Assembly: GCA_905620495.1 (NCBI GenBank)
Contig: CAJQTK010000041.1
Coordinates: 1 to 33,475, forward strand
Direction: 5' to 3'
DNA length: 33,475 nucleotides
Source: an uncultured Candidatus Pelagibacter sp.
Lineage (GTDB): Bacteria > Pseudomonadota > Alphaproteobacteria > Pelagibacterales > Pelagibacteraceae
The notes beneath the pieces were generated by a model. It was not told the origin of the DNA. It ran no database searches and was given only the letters and a program-made list of their open reading frames with translations. Made by a program: the position numbers and the translations under genes. Of this stretch, positions 15,382 to 23,968 are shown in pieces (positions within the stretch are counted from its first letter, which is position 1; every line of letters begins with the position of its first letter).

Positions 15382-16347
15382 ATGAAAATTTTAGTGATTC
15401 AAAATAAAATGGGGATTGGTGACATGATTATCTATCTGCCATTTATAGAGGCAATTTCTAAAAAGTTTAATACACACGTAAGTATACTTGTTAAAGAAAG
15501 TTCAAAAGCAGAACAGTTTTTAAAAGATAGCAATATTATTAACAAAATAATTATTCTTGAACGGAACAATAATCTAAACAGTGGCAGGCATGAAGGTCTT
15601 ACTGGTTCCTACAACTTGATAAGAGATCTTAAGCAACATAATTTTGATAAAGTTTTTATTTTTAATTCATCCTTAAGGTTTAACTTTATAGCAAGAATCG
15701 CAGGAATTAAGGATATTCACCAGTACCCTTTGTTACAAAAAAAAGGTCAACATGTTATAGAGGCTGCAAAAAAATTTTTGAAAAAAAACCTAGATCTAAA
15801 CGTTGAATGTGATCCAAAAATTTTAATTAGCAATCAATCCGTACAAGAAATGAAGTATAATTATAGAATTAATGATGATGAAAAAAATATTTTACTTGGC
15901 ATAGGTGGATCAGGACCAACCAAAAGAATTCCTGCAATAATTTTTATAAAACTTATGCGCTTAATCACTCAAAAATATAAATGCAAATTTTTTTTAGCCA
16001 CCGGCAAAAATAACCAAGAACAAGAAATTTTGAAAGAAATACTTGCTACACAATTTAAAAATAAATGTTACGCATTAGATGAGCTAAGTTTAGCCGAAAC
16101 ATTACCAATAATAAAAAACTGTGATATTTCTATTTGTAATGACACGAGTTTTAGTCACCTATCTTCAGCACTAGGAATAAAAACAATTGTTTTAATGGCG
16201 GACACACCATTGCTTTATGGAAATTACAGTCCAAGGATGTTCCCCATTATTCCAGACGGTGAAAATACCGTCACACATTGCACAAATGGAAGAGACAGAA
16301 TTAGCCCAAATAAAATTTTTGATCAATTAAATCGTATCTTAAGTTAA
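15382..16347 (+). CDS. Glycosyltransferase family 9 (heptosyltransferase-like)
   Basis: 321 residues. The opening MKILVIQNKMGIGDMIIYLP is the GT9 (WaaC/WaaF-like) N-terminus, with the G-D-M pattern. ILLGIGGSGPTKRIPA opens the nucleotide-sugar half, and CDISICNDTSFSHLSSALGIKTIVLM is the conserved C-terminal donor-binding stretch. Likely transfers a sugar to lipopolysaccharide core at the inner membrane. No signal peptide. Its stop overlaps the convergent DnaJ gene by 4 bases. Confidence 0.85.
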   Translation: MKILVIQNKMGIGDMIIYLPFIEAISKKFNTHVSILVKESSKAEQFLKDSNIINKIIILERNNNLNSGRHEGLTGSYNLIRDLKQHNFDKVFIFNSSLRFNFIARIAGIKDIHQYPLLQKKGQHVIEAAKKFLKKNLDLNVECDPKILISNQSVQEMKYNYRINDDEKNILLGIGGSGPTKRIPAIIFIKLMRLITQKYKCKFFLATGKNNQEQEILKEILATQFKNKCYALDELSLAETLPIIKNCDISICNDTSFSHLSSALGIKTIVLMADTPLLYGNYSPRMFPIIPDGENTVTHCTNGRDRISPNKIFDQLNRILS

Positions 16348-16850
16348 GAAATATTCTTTAAAACTACCTCTTTAGCTTCATTAACAATCGCTGATAGCCT
16401 TCCAGTTTCTGGTGATATATCTGGGTGAATTTTTTTTTGAATTTTAATATAGGCCTTATTGACATCATCTTTTGTATTTTTTTTATTTTTATCAAGATTT
16501 AAAATTTTATAGGATTCTTCTAAAGATAATGTAGATGAGTTTTTGATATTTTGATTGTGTTTGAATGAAAACCTTCCAGACCCTCTAAGTGTTTGAATTA
16601 GCCTAAACAAACCAATTAATTGAATAATTGAAAACCCTTTTAACTTAACTATAGCTAAACTTAGTAATGTTAAAGGTATACTGAATAAAAACTTACCTCC
16701 TACAGCAAGTATTAAAGCTAAGATTATTGACCCAATAAAAATTATTTTCCTTAAATGTTTTGATATTTTTTTAGAAGATGTGTTGGCTAACAGTTTTAGT
16801 AAAAAGTAAATAATTCCAAAAATAACTAGTGTATAAATGATTATATTCAT
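16344..16850 (-). CDS. Membrane-anchored DnaJ-domain protein
   Basis: About 168 residues. The N-terminus has two to three hydrophobic helices (IIIYTLVIFGIIYFLLKLL, IIFIGSIILALILAVGG, and a further one). The C-terminal 60 residues form a J domain: LSLEESYKILNL, then the diagnostic His-Pro-Asp in KKIHPDISPETGRL, then IVNEAKEVVL. This matches the alphaproteobacterial membrane DnaJ group related to TIM14/Pam18. It would stimulate DnaK at the membrane. A longer frame starts at 16880 but overlaps the divergent ptrB start, so the ATG at 16850 is chosen. Confidence 0.85.
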   Translation of the reverse strand: MNIIIYTLVIFGIIYFLLKLLANTSSKKISKHLRKIIFIGSIILALILAVGGKFLFSIPLTLLSLAIVKLKGFSIIQLIGLFRLIQTLRGSGRFSFKHNQNIKNSSTLSLEESYKILNLDKNKKNTKDDVNKAYIKIQKKIHPDISPETGRLSAIVNEAKEVVLKNIS

Positions 16851-16867
16851 ATATTTAAATTGCCTAC

Positions 16868-18943
16868 ATGAAAATACCACAACTTAAAAAAAAGTCAGAA
16901 ATAAAAAAATGTCATAACACTAGCTGGGAGGATGATTTTAGCTGGATCCATCAAGATGATATCTTGGAAGTTTTAAAGGATAGTAAAAAATTAAACCCCG
17001 AAGTTAGAACATATTTAGAAGAAGAAAATTCCTATACAGACTTTCACTTATCAAATACTAAAAATATTCAAAAAGAGTTATTTGACGAGATTAAAGGAAG
17101 AATTAAGTTAGATGACGAATCTCTACCTTTTAAAGATTTTGATTATGAATATTGGACAAAAACAACGACTAAAGGAAATTACTCTATCAAATTAAGAAAA
17201 AAAATTGGAACTAATGTTATTGAGGAAATTTGGAACGGTGATGAAGAAAAAGCAAAACTTGATGTGGAATATTTCGGTGTTGGAGACCTTGAGGTTAGTT
17301 TTAATGATAAATATTTAGGTTATTCTTTAGACATTAAGGGTTCTGAATACTACACAATATATATCAGAGATATTATAACAAAAAAATTAGTTACAGAAAA
17401 AATTGAAGAAACATCAGGTGGCATAACTTTTAGTTTAGATGATGAGTATATTTTTTATTCAAAACTAGATGAAAACCACAGACCAAGAAAAATTTATAGA
17501 CATAAATTAGGTACAAGCACTAAAGACGATCAGTTAATTTTTGAAGAAAAGAGCGAAGCTTTTACAGTTGGGATTGGTTTAAGTTCAGATGACAAATATT
17601 TTTTCATTAATACCTCTGATCATAATACTTCAGAGCAATATTATTTTGGTGTTAATGAAAAAGAACCCAAACCTAAATTAATAAAAGAAAGACAAAAAGG
17701 AATACTTTATTCTGTTAATTCTTGGGATGGAAAATTTTACAACCACACAAATGAAAATGCCGAAGATTTTAAAATAGACATAACTGATAATTTAGAAAAA
17801 CCAGATTGGAAAATGTTTATAGCCGCAAAGGAAGAAGTTCTAATCGGTGGGCTAACATTTTTAAAAAATTGGATCATAAGATCGGAGACTTCGGATGCTT
17901 TAGATAAATTATTTGTAAAAAACACAATAACTGAAAAAGAAGAAGAATTAATTTTTTCAGATGAGACTGTGTATGTTCCTGGTGCTTCTTTATTGCAAAG
18001 AGATAAGAATACAGATGAGATTTATTTGAGCTACTCATCGCCAAAAACACAATCAAGAGTTTATTCTTACAACCTTAGTTCAAAAGAAAAAAAATTAGTT
18101 AAAGAACAAGAAATTCCTTCAGGTCATAATCCTGATGATTATATTGTTGAGAGAGTTGATTGTAAATCGCATGATGGAAGGTTGGTGCCTCTTACAATTA
18201 CAAGGCATAAAAATACCAAGATGAATGGAACTGCACATTTATTACTCTATGGTTATGGTTCGTACGGAAGCTCAATGAGTCCTGGTTTTTCTACTACAAG
18301 ATTAAGTTTAATAAATAGAGATATTATATGGGTCACAGCTCATATTAGAGGTGGGATGGAAAGAGGGATGAAATGGTGGAAAGAAGGAAAATTACTTAAT
18401 AAAAAAAATACTTTTGAAGACTATATTGCCTCTGCAAAATATTTAATTGAAAATAAATATACCTCAAAAAATAAAATAATAGGAATGGGTGGTTCTGCGG
18501 GGGGCCTTCTTATGGGGGCAGTTGTTAATCAAGCACCAGAATTATTTTTAGGAATAATAATGGCAGTACCTTTTGTGGACTCTTTGACAACTAACTTAGA
18601 TCATTCTTTACCCTTAACAGTTGGTGAGTTTGATGAGTTTGGAAATGCAAAAGATAAAAAAGATCACTTTGATTATATTTATTCTTACGCTCCTTATAAT
18701 AATATAAAAAAAATGGATTATCCTCATATGTTGATCACAACAAGCTTAAGTGACAACAGGGTATTGTTTGATGAGCCTGCAAAATTTACCGCCAAACTAA
18801 GAGAATACAAAACTGATAATAATTTATTACTTTTAAAAACTGAAATGAATGCAGGTCATGGTGGTAAATCTGGAAGAGATGGCGCTATAGAAGAAATTGC
18901 ACTTGATTATGCCTTCGCATTAAAAATTTCTGAAAAAATTTAA
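16868..18943 (+). CDS. ptrB: Oligopeptidase B (S9A prolyl oligopeptidase family)
   Basis: 691 residues, the normal length. An N-terminal beta-propeller (about 80-410) is followed by the alpha/beta hydrolase domain. Catalytic Ser543 lies in GMGGSAGGLLMG, the Asp is in TSLSDNRV, and the His is in NAGHGGKSGR near the end. The LLYGYGSYGSSMSPGFS segment and the IIWVTAHIRGG stretch with RGMKWWKEGK are standard for oligopeptidase B, which cuts short peptides after Arg or Lys in the cytoplasm. Likely used for peptide scavenging. A hairpin at 18950-18972 follows its stop. Confidence 0.93.
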   Translation: MKIPQLKKKSEIKKCHNTSWEDDFSWIHQDDILEVLKDSKKLNPEVRTYLEEENSYTDFHLSNTKNIQKELFDEIKGRIKLDDESLPFKDFDYEYWTKTTTKGNYSIKLRKKIGTNVIEEIWNGDEEKAKLDVEYFGVGDLEVSFNDKYLGYSLDIKGSEYYTIYIRDIITKKLVTEKIEETSGGITFSLDDEYIFYSKLDENHRPRKIYRHKLGTSTKDDQLIFEEKSEAFTVGIGLSSDDKYFFINTSDHNTSEQYYFGVNEKEPKPKLIKERQKGILYSVNSWDGKFYNHTNENAEDFKIDITDNLEKPDWKMFIAAKEEVLIGGLTFLKNWIIRSETSDALDKLFVKNTITEKEEELIFSDETVYVPGASLLQRDKNTDEIYLSYSSPKTQSRVYSYNLSSKEKKLVKEQEIPSGHNPDDYIVERVDCKSHDGRLVPLTITRHKNTKMNGTAHLLLYGYGSYGSSMSPGFSTTRLSLINRDIIWVTAHIRGGMERGMKWWKEGKLLNKKNTFEDYIASAKYLIENKYTSKNKIIGMGGSAGGLLMGAVVNQAPELFLGIIMAVPFVDSLTTNLDHSLPLTVGEFDEFGNAKDKKDHFDYIYSYAPYNNIKKMDYPHMLITTSLSDNRVLFDEPAKFTAKLREYKTDNNLLLLKTEMNAGHGGKSGRDGAIEEIALDYAFALKISEKI

Positions 18944-18949
18944 TCTTCC

Positions 18950-18972
18950 TTGTGGGGACAAAGTCCCCACAA
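18950..18972. terminator. GC-rich hairpin between convergent ptrB and the NCS2 permease
   Basis: TTGTGGGGAC (18950-18959) pairs perfectly with GTCCCCACAA (18963-18972) around AAA. It sits 6 bases after the ptrB stop and about 15 bases beyond the permease stop. The T runs on either side are weak, so it may act in both directions or mainly protect 3' ends. Confidence 0.65.
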
Positions 18973-18986
18973 ATTTCTAAATAAAT

Positions 18987-20318
18987 TTATTTTTTTGAAA
19001 GTGTTGCGTTTAAAACGAATGCTAGCATTCCTGCAGGAATTAATCCTGTAGTTAACAATAGTTTTAAACTTATTCCAAAGTCAGGAATATGAGCCACAAA
19101 CTGAGGTAATAACGACATACCAATACCAAAAGAAAGAGATAACCCTAAAATTAGTAAGTTTCTTTGATTCATTTCTGATTGAGCAACTAACTTAATGCCT
19201 GCAGATGTAATTAAACCAAACATAATAATCGCTGCACCGCCAATCACTGATTCTGGCATTGCTGCAATTATTCCTCCAAGTTTTGGAAATAAACCCATAA
19301 GAATTAAGATAACACCAGCAATAGTTCCAACATGTCTGCTTATTACTCCTGTAAAAGCAACTAAGCCTGCATTTTGAGAATAAGAAGTATTTGGCATTGC
19401 ATTAAATAACGATCCAAATGCTGTTCCTAATCCGTCAGCCATAATACCACCTGACAATTCTTTATCAGTTGCTTCTCTGTTAGCTCCTCCCATAGTAGTA
19501 GCGCTTATGTCTCCTATTGTTTCAATGGTAGTCACCACTGCCATGAACAACATTAATATAATAGCACCAGGAACAAAATCTATTCCATATTGAAGCGGCA
19601 TAGGAAACGCAAACCAATCTGCGCCTGCTATTTTTCCATAATTCACCATACCCATCATCATTGCAACTATATATCCAGCTACCATTCCAATTAGAATTGA
19701 AGCTGAAGAAACCATTCCTTTACCTTTTAGATTTGCCCAAAGAGCAACTATTAAAACGGTAAATGATATAATTAAGTGATTAGAATTTCCGAATACTTCT
19801 GGTTTATTGTTCAGTAGCCATCCACCGCCACCTGCGTACATAAAACCAACTTTAAGCAAACTTACTCCAATCATTAATACAACTATTCCAGTAACTAACG
19901 GTGGAAATAAATGTCGAATAGGTTTTAATATTTTACCAATCCACATTTGAAAAATTCCTCCAATAAAAGCAGCTGTAAAGACTGCTCCCAAACCTACTTT
20001 AGCAAAAGGTGCCATTACAGGAATAAAAGCAAAACTTGTTCCTTGAATAATTGGAAGTCTTGATCCTATTTTTCCGTATCCAACTGTTTGTATGATTGTC
20101 GCAACTCCTGCAACAAATAATGACATTTGAATTAGAAAAATTTTTTCTTCGGGCGTTTGTCCAAAAATACCAGCTATAATTATTGGAACAGTTATGTTTC
20201 CAGCAAACATAGCAAGGACATGTTGAATACCTAATGGTATAGACTGTCCTAGAGGTAATTTCTTATTAGTAGCACCTGAAGATTTTGTTTTTGTTTTTGT
20301 TTTTGTTTTACGTGCCAT
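18987..20318 (-). CDS. NCS2 family xanthine/uracil permease
   Basis: 443 residues with about 14 hydrophobic segments. Early LGIQHVLAMFAGNITVPIII is the NCS2 N-terminal signature. The SAFIPVMAPF-type loop, VVTTIETIGDISATT and PNTSYSQNAGLVAFTGVISRHVG are conserved substrate- and cation-site regions of the nucleobase:cation symporter-2 family, closest in feel to UraA/XanQ/UacT proteins. It takes up a nucleobase (xanthine, urate or uracil) with H+ or Na+. The first 20 residues are a KTKTKTKTK-containing basic tail coded by a hexanucleotide repeat. A strong AGAGGAGG ribosome site precedes the ATG. Confidence 0.9.
   Translation of the reverse strand: MARKTKTKTKTKSSGATNKKLPLGQSIPLGIQHVLAMFAGNITVPIIIAGIFGQTPEEKIFLIQMSLFVAGVATIIQTVGYGKIGSRLPIIQGTSFAFIPVMAPFAKVGLGAVFTAAFIGGIFQMWIGKILKPIRHLFPPLVTGIVVLMIGVSLLKVGFMYAGGGGWLLNNKPEVFGNSNHLIISFTVLIVALWANLKGKGMVSSASILIGMVAGYIVAMMMGMVNYGKIAGADWFAFPMPLQYGIDFVPGAIILMLFMAVVTTIETIGDISATTMGGANREATDKELSGGIMADGLGTAFGSLFNAMPNTSYSQNAGLVAFTGVISRHVGTIAGVILILMGLFPKLGGIIAAMPESVIGGAAIIMFGLITSAGIKLVAQSEMNQRNLLILGLSLSFGIGMSLLPQFVAHIPDFGISLKLLLTTGLIPAGMLAFVLNATLSKK
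20284..20309. repeat. Hexanucleotide microsatellite (KT repeat)
   Basis: About four copies of TTTTTG (AAAAAC on the coding strand) at the start of the NCS2 permease encode alternating Lys-Thr. Copy-number change would keep the frame. Confidence 0.7.
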
Positions 20319-20429
20319 TTTATCCTCCTCTTTAAATTAAGCTATTAACCTATTAGAATTTTTTTTTAATTACAAAGATTAAAAAATCAATAATTTAAGA
20401 AAAATAGAGCTATAAATGAAAAAATGTGC

Positions 20430-20735
20430 TTAAAAACAGCCGTTGGAGACAAAGCCAATCACAATAGAATTAGAATCCACTTCGAATCTTCTTTCACAAA
20501 GTATTCCATATTTTTTGGTATTGTAAACAAGCTCTAAATTACCCTTACCATTTTTAAAATCTTCATCTGGTTTACCTAAATCCATTTGTAAATTGCTTGA
20601 AGTTTTTCCAATGTACTCGCTTAACTTAGCATTTTCTTTTTCAACAATTGCGTCTGTTTTATTTTTGATTGTTTGACAGCCAGAAAATAGCGTTAAAAAA
20701 AATAAACTTATAAAAATAAATTTGAATTTTTGCAT
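20430..20735 (-). CDS. Small lipoprotein, function unknown
   Basis: About 101 residues from the ATG at 20735, which opens MQKFKFIFISLFFLTLFSGC, a lipoprotein signal with lipobox LFSGC. The mature part has ENAKLSEYIGKTSSNLQMDLGKPD, recalling the small OmlA/BamE-like G-x-P-D pattern, then YGILCERRFEVDSNSIVIGFVSNGC with two Cys. A longer frame starts at 20765 but would put 10 extra residues before the signal peptide. A resemblance to SmpA/BamE is possible but weak. Lies alone between two NCS2 permease genes. Confidence 0.75.
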   Translation of the reverse strand: MQKFKFIFISLFFLTLFSGCQTIKNKTDAIVEKENAKLSEYIGKTSSNLQMDLGKPDEDFKNGKGNLELVYNTKKYGILCERRFEVDSNSIVIGFVSNGCF

Positions 20736-20792
20736 GATCCAATGATAACACTCAAAATATGGCATAAATATAAACTTATAAGTTGAAATATG

Positions 20793-20822
20793 TTGATAAA
20801 CTTAGATTTTTAAGAGTATTTT
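20793..20822 (+). promoter_or_regulatory. Possible promoter of the AzgA-like permease
   Basis: TTGATA at 20793-20798 and TATTTT at 20817-20822 with 18 bases between, 45 bases before the ATG. Judged by eye in AT-rich DNA, so only suggestive. Confidence 0.3.
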
Positions 20823-20866
20823 TCTTAATAATCTAATATTAGTCGAACTTAATCTTAGGAGGATCA

Positions 20867-22177
20867 ATGTTAGAAAAATATTTTAACTATAAAAAACACA
20901 AGACAGATTTTAAGACAGAGGTAATAGCTGGTGTAACAACATTTTTAACAATGGCTTATATTATGTTTTTAAATCCATTTATATTATCGGGTGAATTTGC
21001 TGGACCAGAAAAAGGTTTCTTTGATTTTGGAGCTGTATTCACTGCAACAATTGTTGCAACTGCACTTGCTTGCTTCATTATGGGATTTTACGGAAAAACA
21101 TGGCCAATAGGTTTGGCTCCTGGCATGGGAATTAATGCATTTGTTGCATTTGGAGTTGTTGGTGGAATGGGTTACACGCCACAAGCTGCTCTTGGTGCGG
21201 TACTAGTTGCTGGTATTTTATTTTTAATCATTTCATTAACACCAATTAGAGCTTGGTTAATAAACTCTATTCCAAAAAGTTTAAAGCTTGGAATAGGCGC
21301 TGGAATTGGATTATTCTTAGCAATTATTGGTCTAGAAATTATGGGCGTTGTTGCTGATCATCCAGTAACTCTCGTCACAATAGGTGATATGAAAAATCCT
21401 TTAATTTTACTTGGCTGTCTAGCTTTTGTTTCTATGATAGTTATGGAAAAGTTAAATATTAAAGGAAATATAATTATTGGAATAATTGTATTTAGTATTA
21501 TCGCTTGGGCAACAGGACTTGCAAAATTTAATGGCGTTGTTGGAAGTATTCCTCCAATGACATATCTATTTGATTTTGACCTGAAAGCTGCACTTACAGC
21601 TGGAATGTCTACGGTAATATTTACTTTATTGTTTATAGACTTCTTTGATACTGCAGGCACTTTAACTTCAGTAGCAAATGTTGCTGGTAAAGTTGATAGA
21701 AAAGGAAAAGTTAAAGATATAGAAAAAGCAATGATGGCTGACAGTGTTGGAACTGTAGCTGGCGCATTAATGGGTACAACAACTGTAACAAGTTATGTTG
21801 AATCTGGTGCTGGTGTAAAAGCAGGTGGAAGAACTGGAATGACCTCTTTAACTATTGGGGTTTTATTTCTAGCATGTTTATTCCTTTCACCCTTAGCAAC
21901 AAGTTTGCCAAAAGAAATTGATGGAGCTGCACTTTTATATGTGTCAGTTTTATTTGTTAGAAATATTGTAGATATTGAGTGGGATGATATTGCAGAATCT
22001 GCTCCTGCAGTACTTGCAATGATTGCTATGCCATTAACTTACAGTATTAGTAATGGTATTGCTTTGGCATTTATTTCTTATGCATTAATTAAATTATTCA
22101 CTGGAAAGTTTTCTTCAACTTCACCAGCAATATGGGTTATTGCAATCTTAAGTGTTGTTAGTTTTACAGTTGCTTAA
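20867..22177 (+). CDS. AzgA-type adenine/guanine/hypoxanthine permease (NCS2)
   Basis: 436 residues and about 12-14 hydrophobic segments. The opening TDFKTEVIAGVTTFLTMAYI, GLAPGMGINAFVAF, LLFIDFFDTAGTLTSVA and MMADSVGTVAGALMGTTTVTSYVESGAGV are diagnostic for the AzgA/GhxP branch of NCS2, which imports adenine, guanine and hypoxanthine by H+ symport. A near-perfect TTAGGAGGATCAATG ribosome site precedes it. It converges with the phosphoribosyltransferase gene, with a shared terminator between them. With the other NCS2 permease and the phosphoribosyltransferase it makes a plausible purine salvage group. Confidence 0.93.
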   Translation: MLEKYFNYKKHKTDFKTEVIAGVTTFLTMAYIMFLNPFILSGEFAGPEKGFFDFGAVFTATIVATALACFIMGFYGKTWPIGLAPGMGINAFVAFGVVGGMGYTPQAALGAVLVAGILFLIISLTPIRAWLINSIPKSLKLGIGAGIGLFLAIIGLEIMGVVADHPVTLVTIGDMKNPLILLGCLAFVSMIVMEKLNIKGNIIIGIIVFSIIAWATGLAKFNGVVGSIPPMTYLFDFDLKAALTAGMSTVIFTLLFIDFFDTAGTLTSVANVAGKVDRKGKVKDIEKAMMADSVGTVAGALMGTTTVTSYVESGAGVKAGGRTGMTSLTIGVLFLACLFLSPLATSLPKEIDGAALLYVSVLFVRNIVDIEWDDIAESAPAVLAMIAMPLTYSISNGIALAFISYALIKLFTGKFSSTSPAIWVIAILSVVSFTVA

Positions 22178-22189
22178 AAAATAATTTTT

Positions 22190-22218
22190 AGGGCTGGATT
22201 AATTCCAGCCCTATTTAT
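22190..22218. terminator. Bidirectional terminator between permease and phosphoribosyltransferase
   Basis: AGGGCTGGA (22190-22198) pairs with TCCAGCCCT (22204-22212) around a 5-base loop, with A-rich sequence on the left and TATTTATTT on the right. It overlaps the last codon of the minus-strand gene. Confidence 0.75.
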
Positions 22219-22732
22219 TTCTCTTAATTATTTCTTCCATAGATAATTCTTCATAATGTTCAGTTGGCTGAACAATCCATGGGTCTGAATCTAGTTTTAC
22301 TGGGCAAAAATCTGGTTCAAATGTAGATGATTTTTTTTTCCATAAACATGCTGTTTTAACTTCGTTTATATAGTTTTTAATTGGTTCATAATTCTTCAAC
22401 CATTCTATACTTTTATTTAAAGTTAATCCGGTATCAGACAGGTCGTCCACTAACAACACTTTATCAAAATCTTTATTCTCAGCTAAAGAGCTAATTTCTC
22501 TAGCAAACATCAATTGACCTTGTTTATCTTCCATTCCATCTCCGGAATAACTTTGAATAACTATATAAGCGATTGGTAATTTTAGAACTCTAGAAAGAAT
22601 ATCCAATATAGGAGCTGCTCCCCTCATAATGCCAACTAGTACTGTCGGTTTGTAGTTATTGTTAATTTCTATTGCAAGTTTTTCAACAATTTTTGTATAC
22701 TGATCAAAAGTGATAATTAATTTATCTGCCAT
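22211..22732 (-). CDS. Purine phosphoribosyltransferase (Gpt/COG2236-like)
   Basis: 173 residues. KVLLVDDLSDTGLTL (91-105) is the PRPP-binding motif of type I phosphoribosyltransferases. TVLVGIMRGAAPILDILSRVL near the N-terminus is the xanthine/hypoxanthine-type loop, and DPWIVQPTEHYEE at the end is seen in the Gpt-like COG2236 group. It would turn a base (hypoxanthine, xanthine or guanine) and PRPP into a nucleotide in the cytoplasm. The exact base is not decided. Its place next to two nucleobase carriers fits salvage. Confidence 0.88.
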   Translation of the reverse strand: MADKLIITFDQYTKIVEKLAIEINNNYKPTVLVGIMRGAAPILDILSRVLKLPIAYIVIQSYSGDGMEDKQGQLMFAREISSLAENKDFDKVLLVDDLSDTGLTLNKSIEWLKNYEPIKNYINEVKTACLWKKKSSTFEPDFCPVKLDSDPWIVQPTEHYEELSMEEIIKRNK

Positions 22733-22776
22733 GAGTTTTTATTATCATATATTAGTAATTAAAAAAGATTAAAGTT

Positions 22777-23667
22777 ATGAATATTTTTGACTGTTTTATG
22801 TATTTTGATGAAGAACAAATTTTAGAATTAAGACTAAATGTTCTTGATGAAAAAGTTGATTTTTTTGTAATAGTTGAAAGTATCTATAATCATAGGGGAG
22901 ATAAGAGAGATTTACTATTTGATAAAAATAAATTTTTAAAGTTCAGTAAAAAAATTATTTATTTAGTTTCTGAAGAGATTCCTAATAATGTTGAGCTGAT
23001 AAATGAAAATGATGATAAAAAAGAGAAAGATAGAAAATATATAATGAACGCTGTCTATAGAGAAAATGCTCAAAGAAATTTGATATCTAAAGGAATTAAA
23101 AATGCAAATAAAGACGACTTAATAATGATATCAGATGTTGATGAAATTCCTAAATTAGATTCATTAGATTTAAAAGATATTAAGAATGAGATTTTTATAT
23201 TTAAACAGCATATGTTTCATTATAAATATAATTTAGTGTTACCAAATTTTACATGGACAGGAACTAAAGCTATAAAGAAAAAAAATTTAATTTCTCCTCA
23301 ATGGCTTAGAAATATAAAAAGTAAAAAATATCCATTTTATCGAATTGATACAATATTTTCTAAAAACAAATATACAAACTTAAAAATAATAAATGATGGT
23401 GGGTGGCATTTTACCAATATCAAAACTCCAAAAAAGATTAGACATAAATTTAAATCTTACTTGCATCATTTTGAATTTGATCAAACAAACCTTGTTGAGT
23501 CTGATATTGAAAATTTTATTAAAAAAAAACAAGCAATTTATAATCTTAAAGTTGATAAAAGAGGCAATAAAGTGGGTAATGGTGAAACTTTAGAGAACTT
23601 TGATATAAAAAAGCTACCCATTTATATTCAGCATAATTTAGAAAAATATAATGATTGGATTGATTGA
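22777..23667 (+). CDS. Glycosyltransferase family 17 protein
   Basis: 296 residues. MNIFDCFMYFDEEQILELRL and VDFFVIVESIYNHRGDKRDL are the GT17 opening, a family that includes eukaryotic beta-1,4-mannosyl-glycoprotein N-acetylglucosaminyltransferase. Asp120-Val-Asp122 in MISDVDEIP is the metal/nucleotide-sugar DxD site. GGWHFTNI and a LHHFEFDQTN stretch follow as in the family. No signal peptide. The bacterial acceptor is unknown; surface polysaccharide is likely. Its stop lies 4 bases before the DUF1330 start. Confidence 0.88.
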   Translation: MNIFDCFMYFDEEQILELRLNVLDEKVDFFVIVESIYNHRGDKRDLLFDKNKFLKFSKKIIYLVSEEIPNNVELINENDDKKEKDRKYIMNAVYRENAQRNLISKGIKNANKDDLIMISDVDEIPKLDSLDLKDIKNEIFIFKQHMFHYKYNLVLPNFTWTGTKAIKKKNLISPQWLRNIKSKKYPFYRIDTIFSKNKYTNLKIINDGGWHFTNIKTPKKIRHKFKSYLHHFEFDQTNLVESDIENFIKKKQAIYNLKVDKRGNKVGNGETLENFDIKKLPIYIQHNLEKYNDWID

Positions 23668-23671
23668 AAAA

Positions 23672-23968
23672 ATGAAAGCATATTGGATAGCACTCTATAA
23701 AAGAATAGATAATCAAGTTAATTTGAAAAAATACTCTGAAATAGTTAGGCCTGTGATCAGAAATTATGGGGGGAAACCCCTTGTAAGAGGTGGAAAGTTT
23801 TGTACTTTAGAAGGGGAAACTTATCTAAGGACTGTTATTTGGGAATTTCCAAACTATGAAAAGGCTATTAACTGTCACGATTCTAAAGAATATCAGGATG
23901 GTTGGGCTTTAGCCAAAGACACTACAGAGCGAAACTTACAAATTATCGAAGGTTTTAGTACTGAATAG
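23672..23968 (+). CDS. DUF1330 family protein
   Basis: About 98 residues from the ATG at 23672, giving MKAYWIALYKRIDNQVNLKKY, the usual DUF1330 opening. It continues with RGGKFCTLEGE, TVIWEFPNYEKAINCHDSKEYQDG and IIEGF, the ferredoxin-like dimeric alpha/beta-barrel fold. A frame from 23651 adds 7 residues and overlaps the GT17 gene, so it was not chosen. The function of DUF1330 is unknown. Convergent with the AlkA-like gene, overlapping by 14 bases. Confidence 0.88.
   Translation: MKAYWIALYKRIDNQVNLKKYSEIVRPVIRNYGGKPLVRGGKFCTLEGETYLRTVIWEFPNYEKAINCHDSKEYQDGWALAKDTTERNLQIIEGFSTE

Noticed and set aside
20736..20866. Purine riboswitch in front of the AzgA-like permease
   Set aside because: The leader is short and AT-rich and I cannot fold the three-stem purine aptamer or find its conserved loop bases.
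23393..23593. 66-codon frame inside the GT17 gene in another frame
   Set aside because: Leu/Ile/Lys-rich shadow of AT-rich coding DNA; the GT17 frame is intact.
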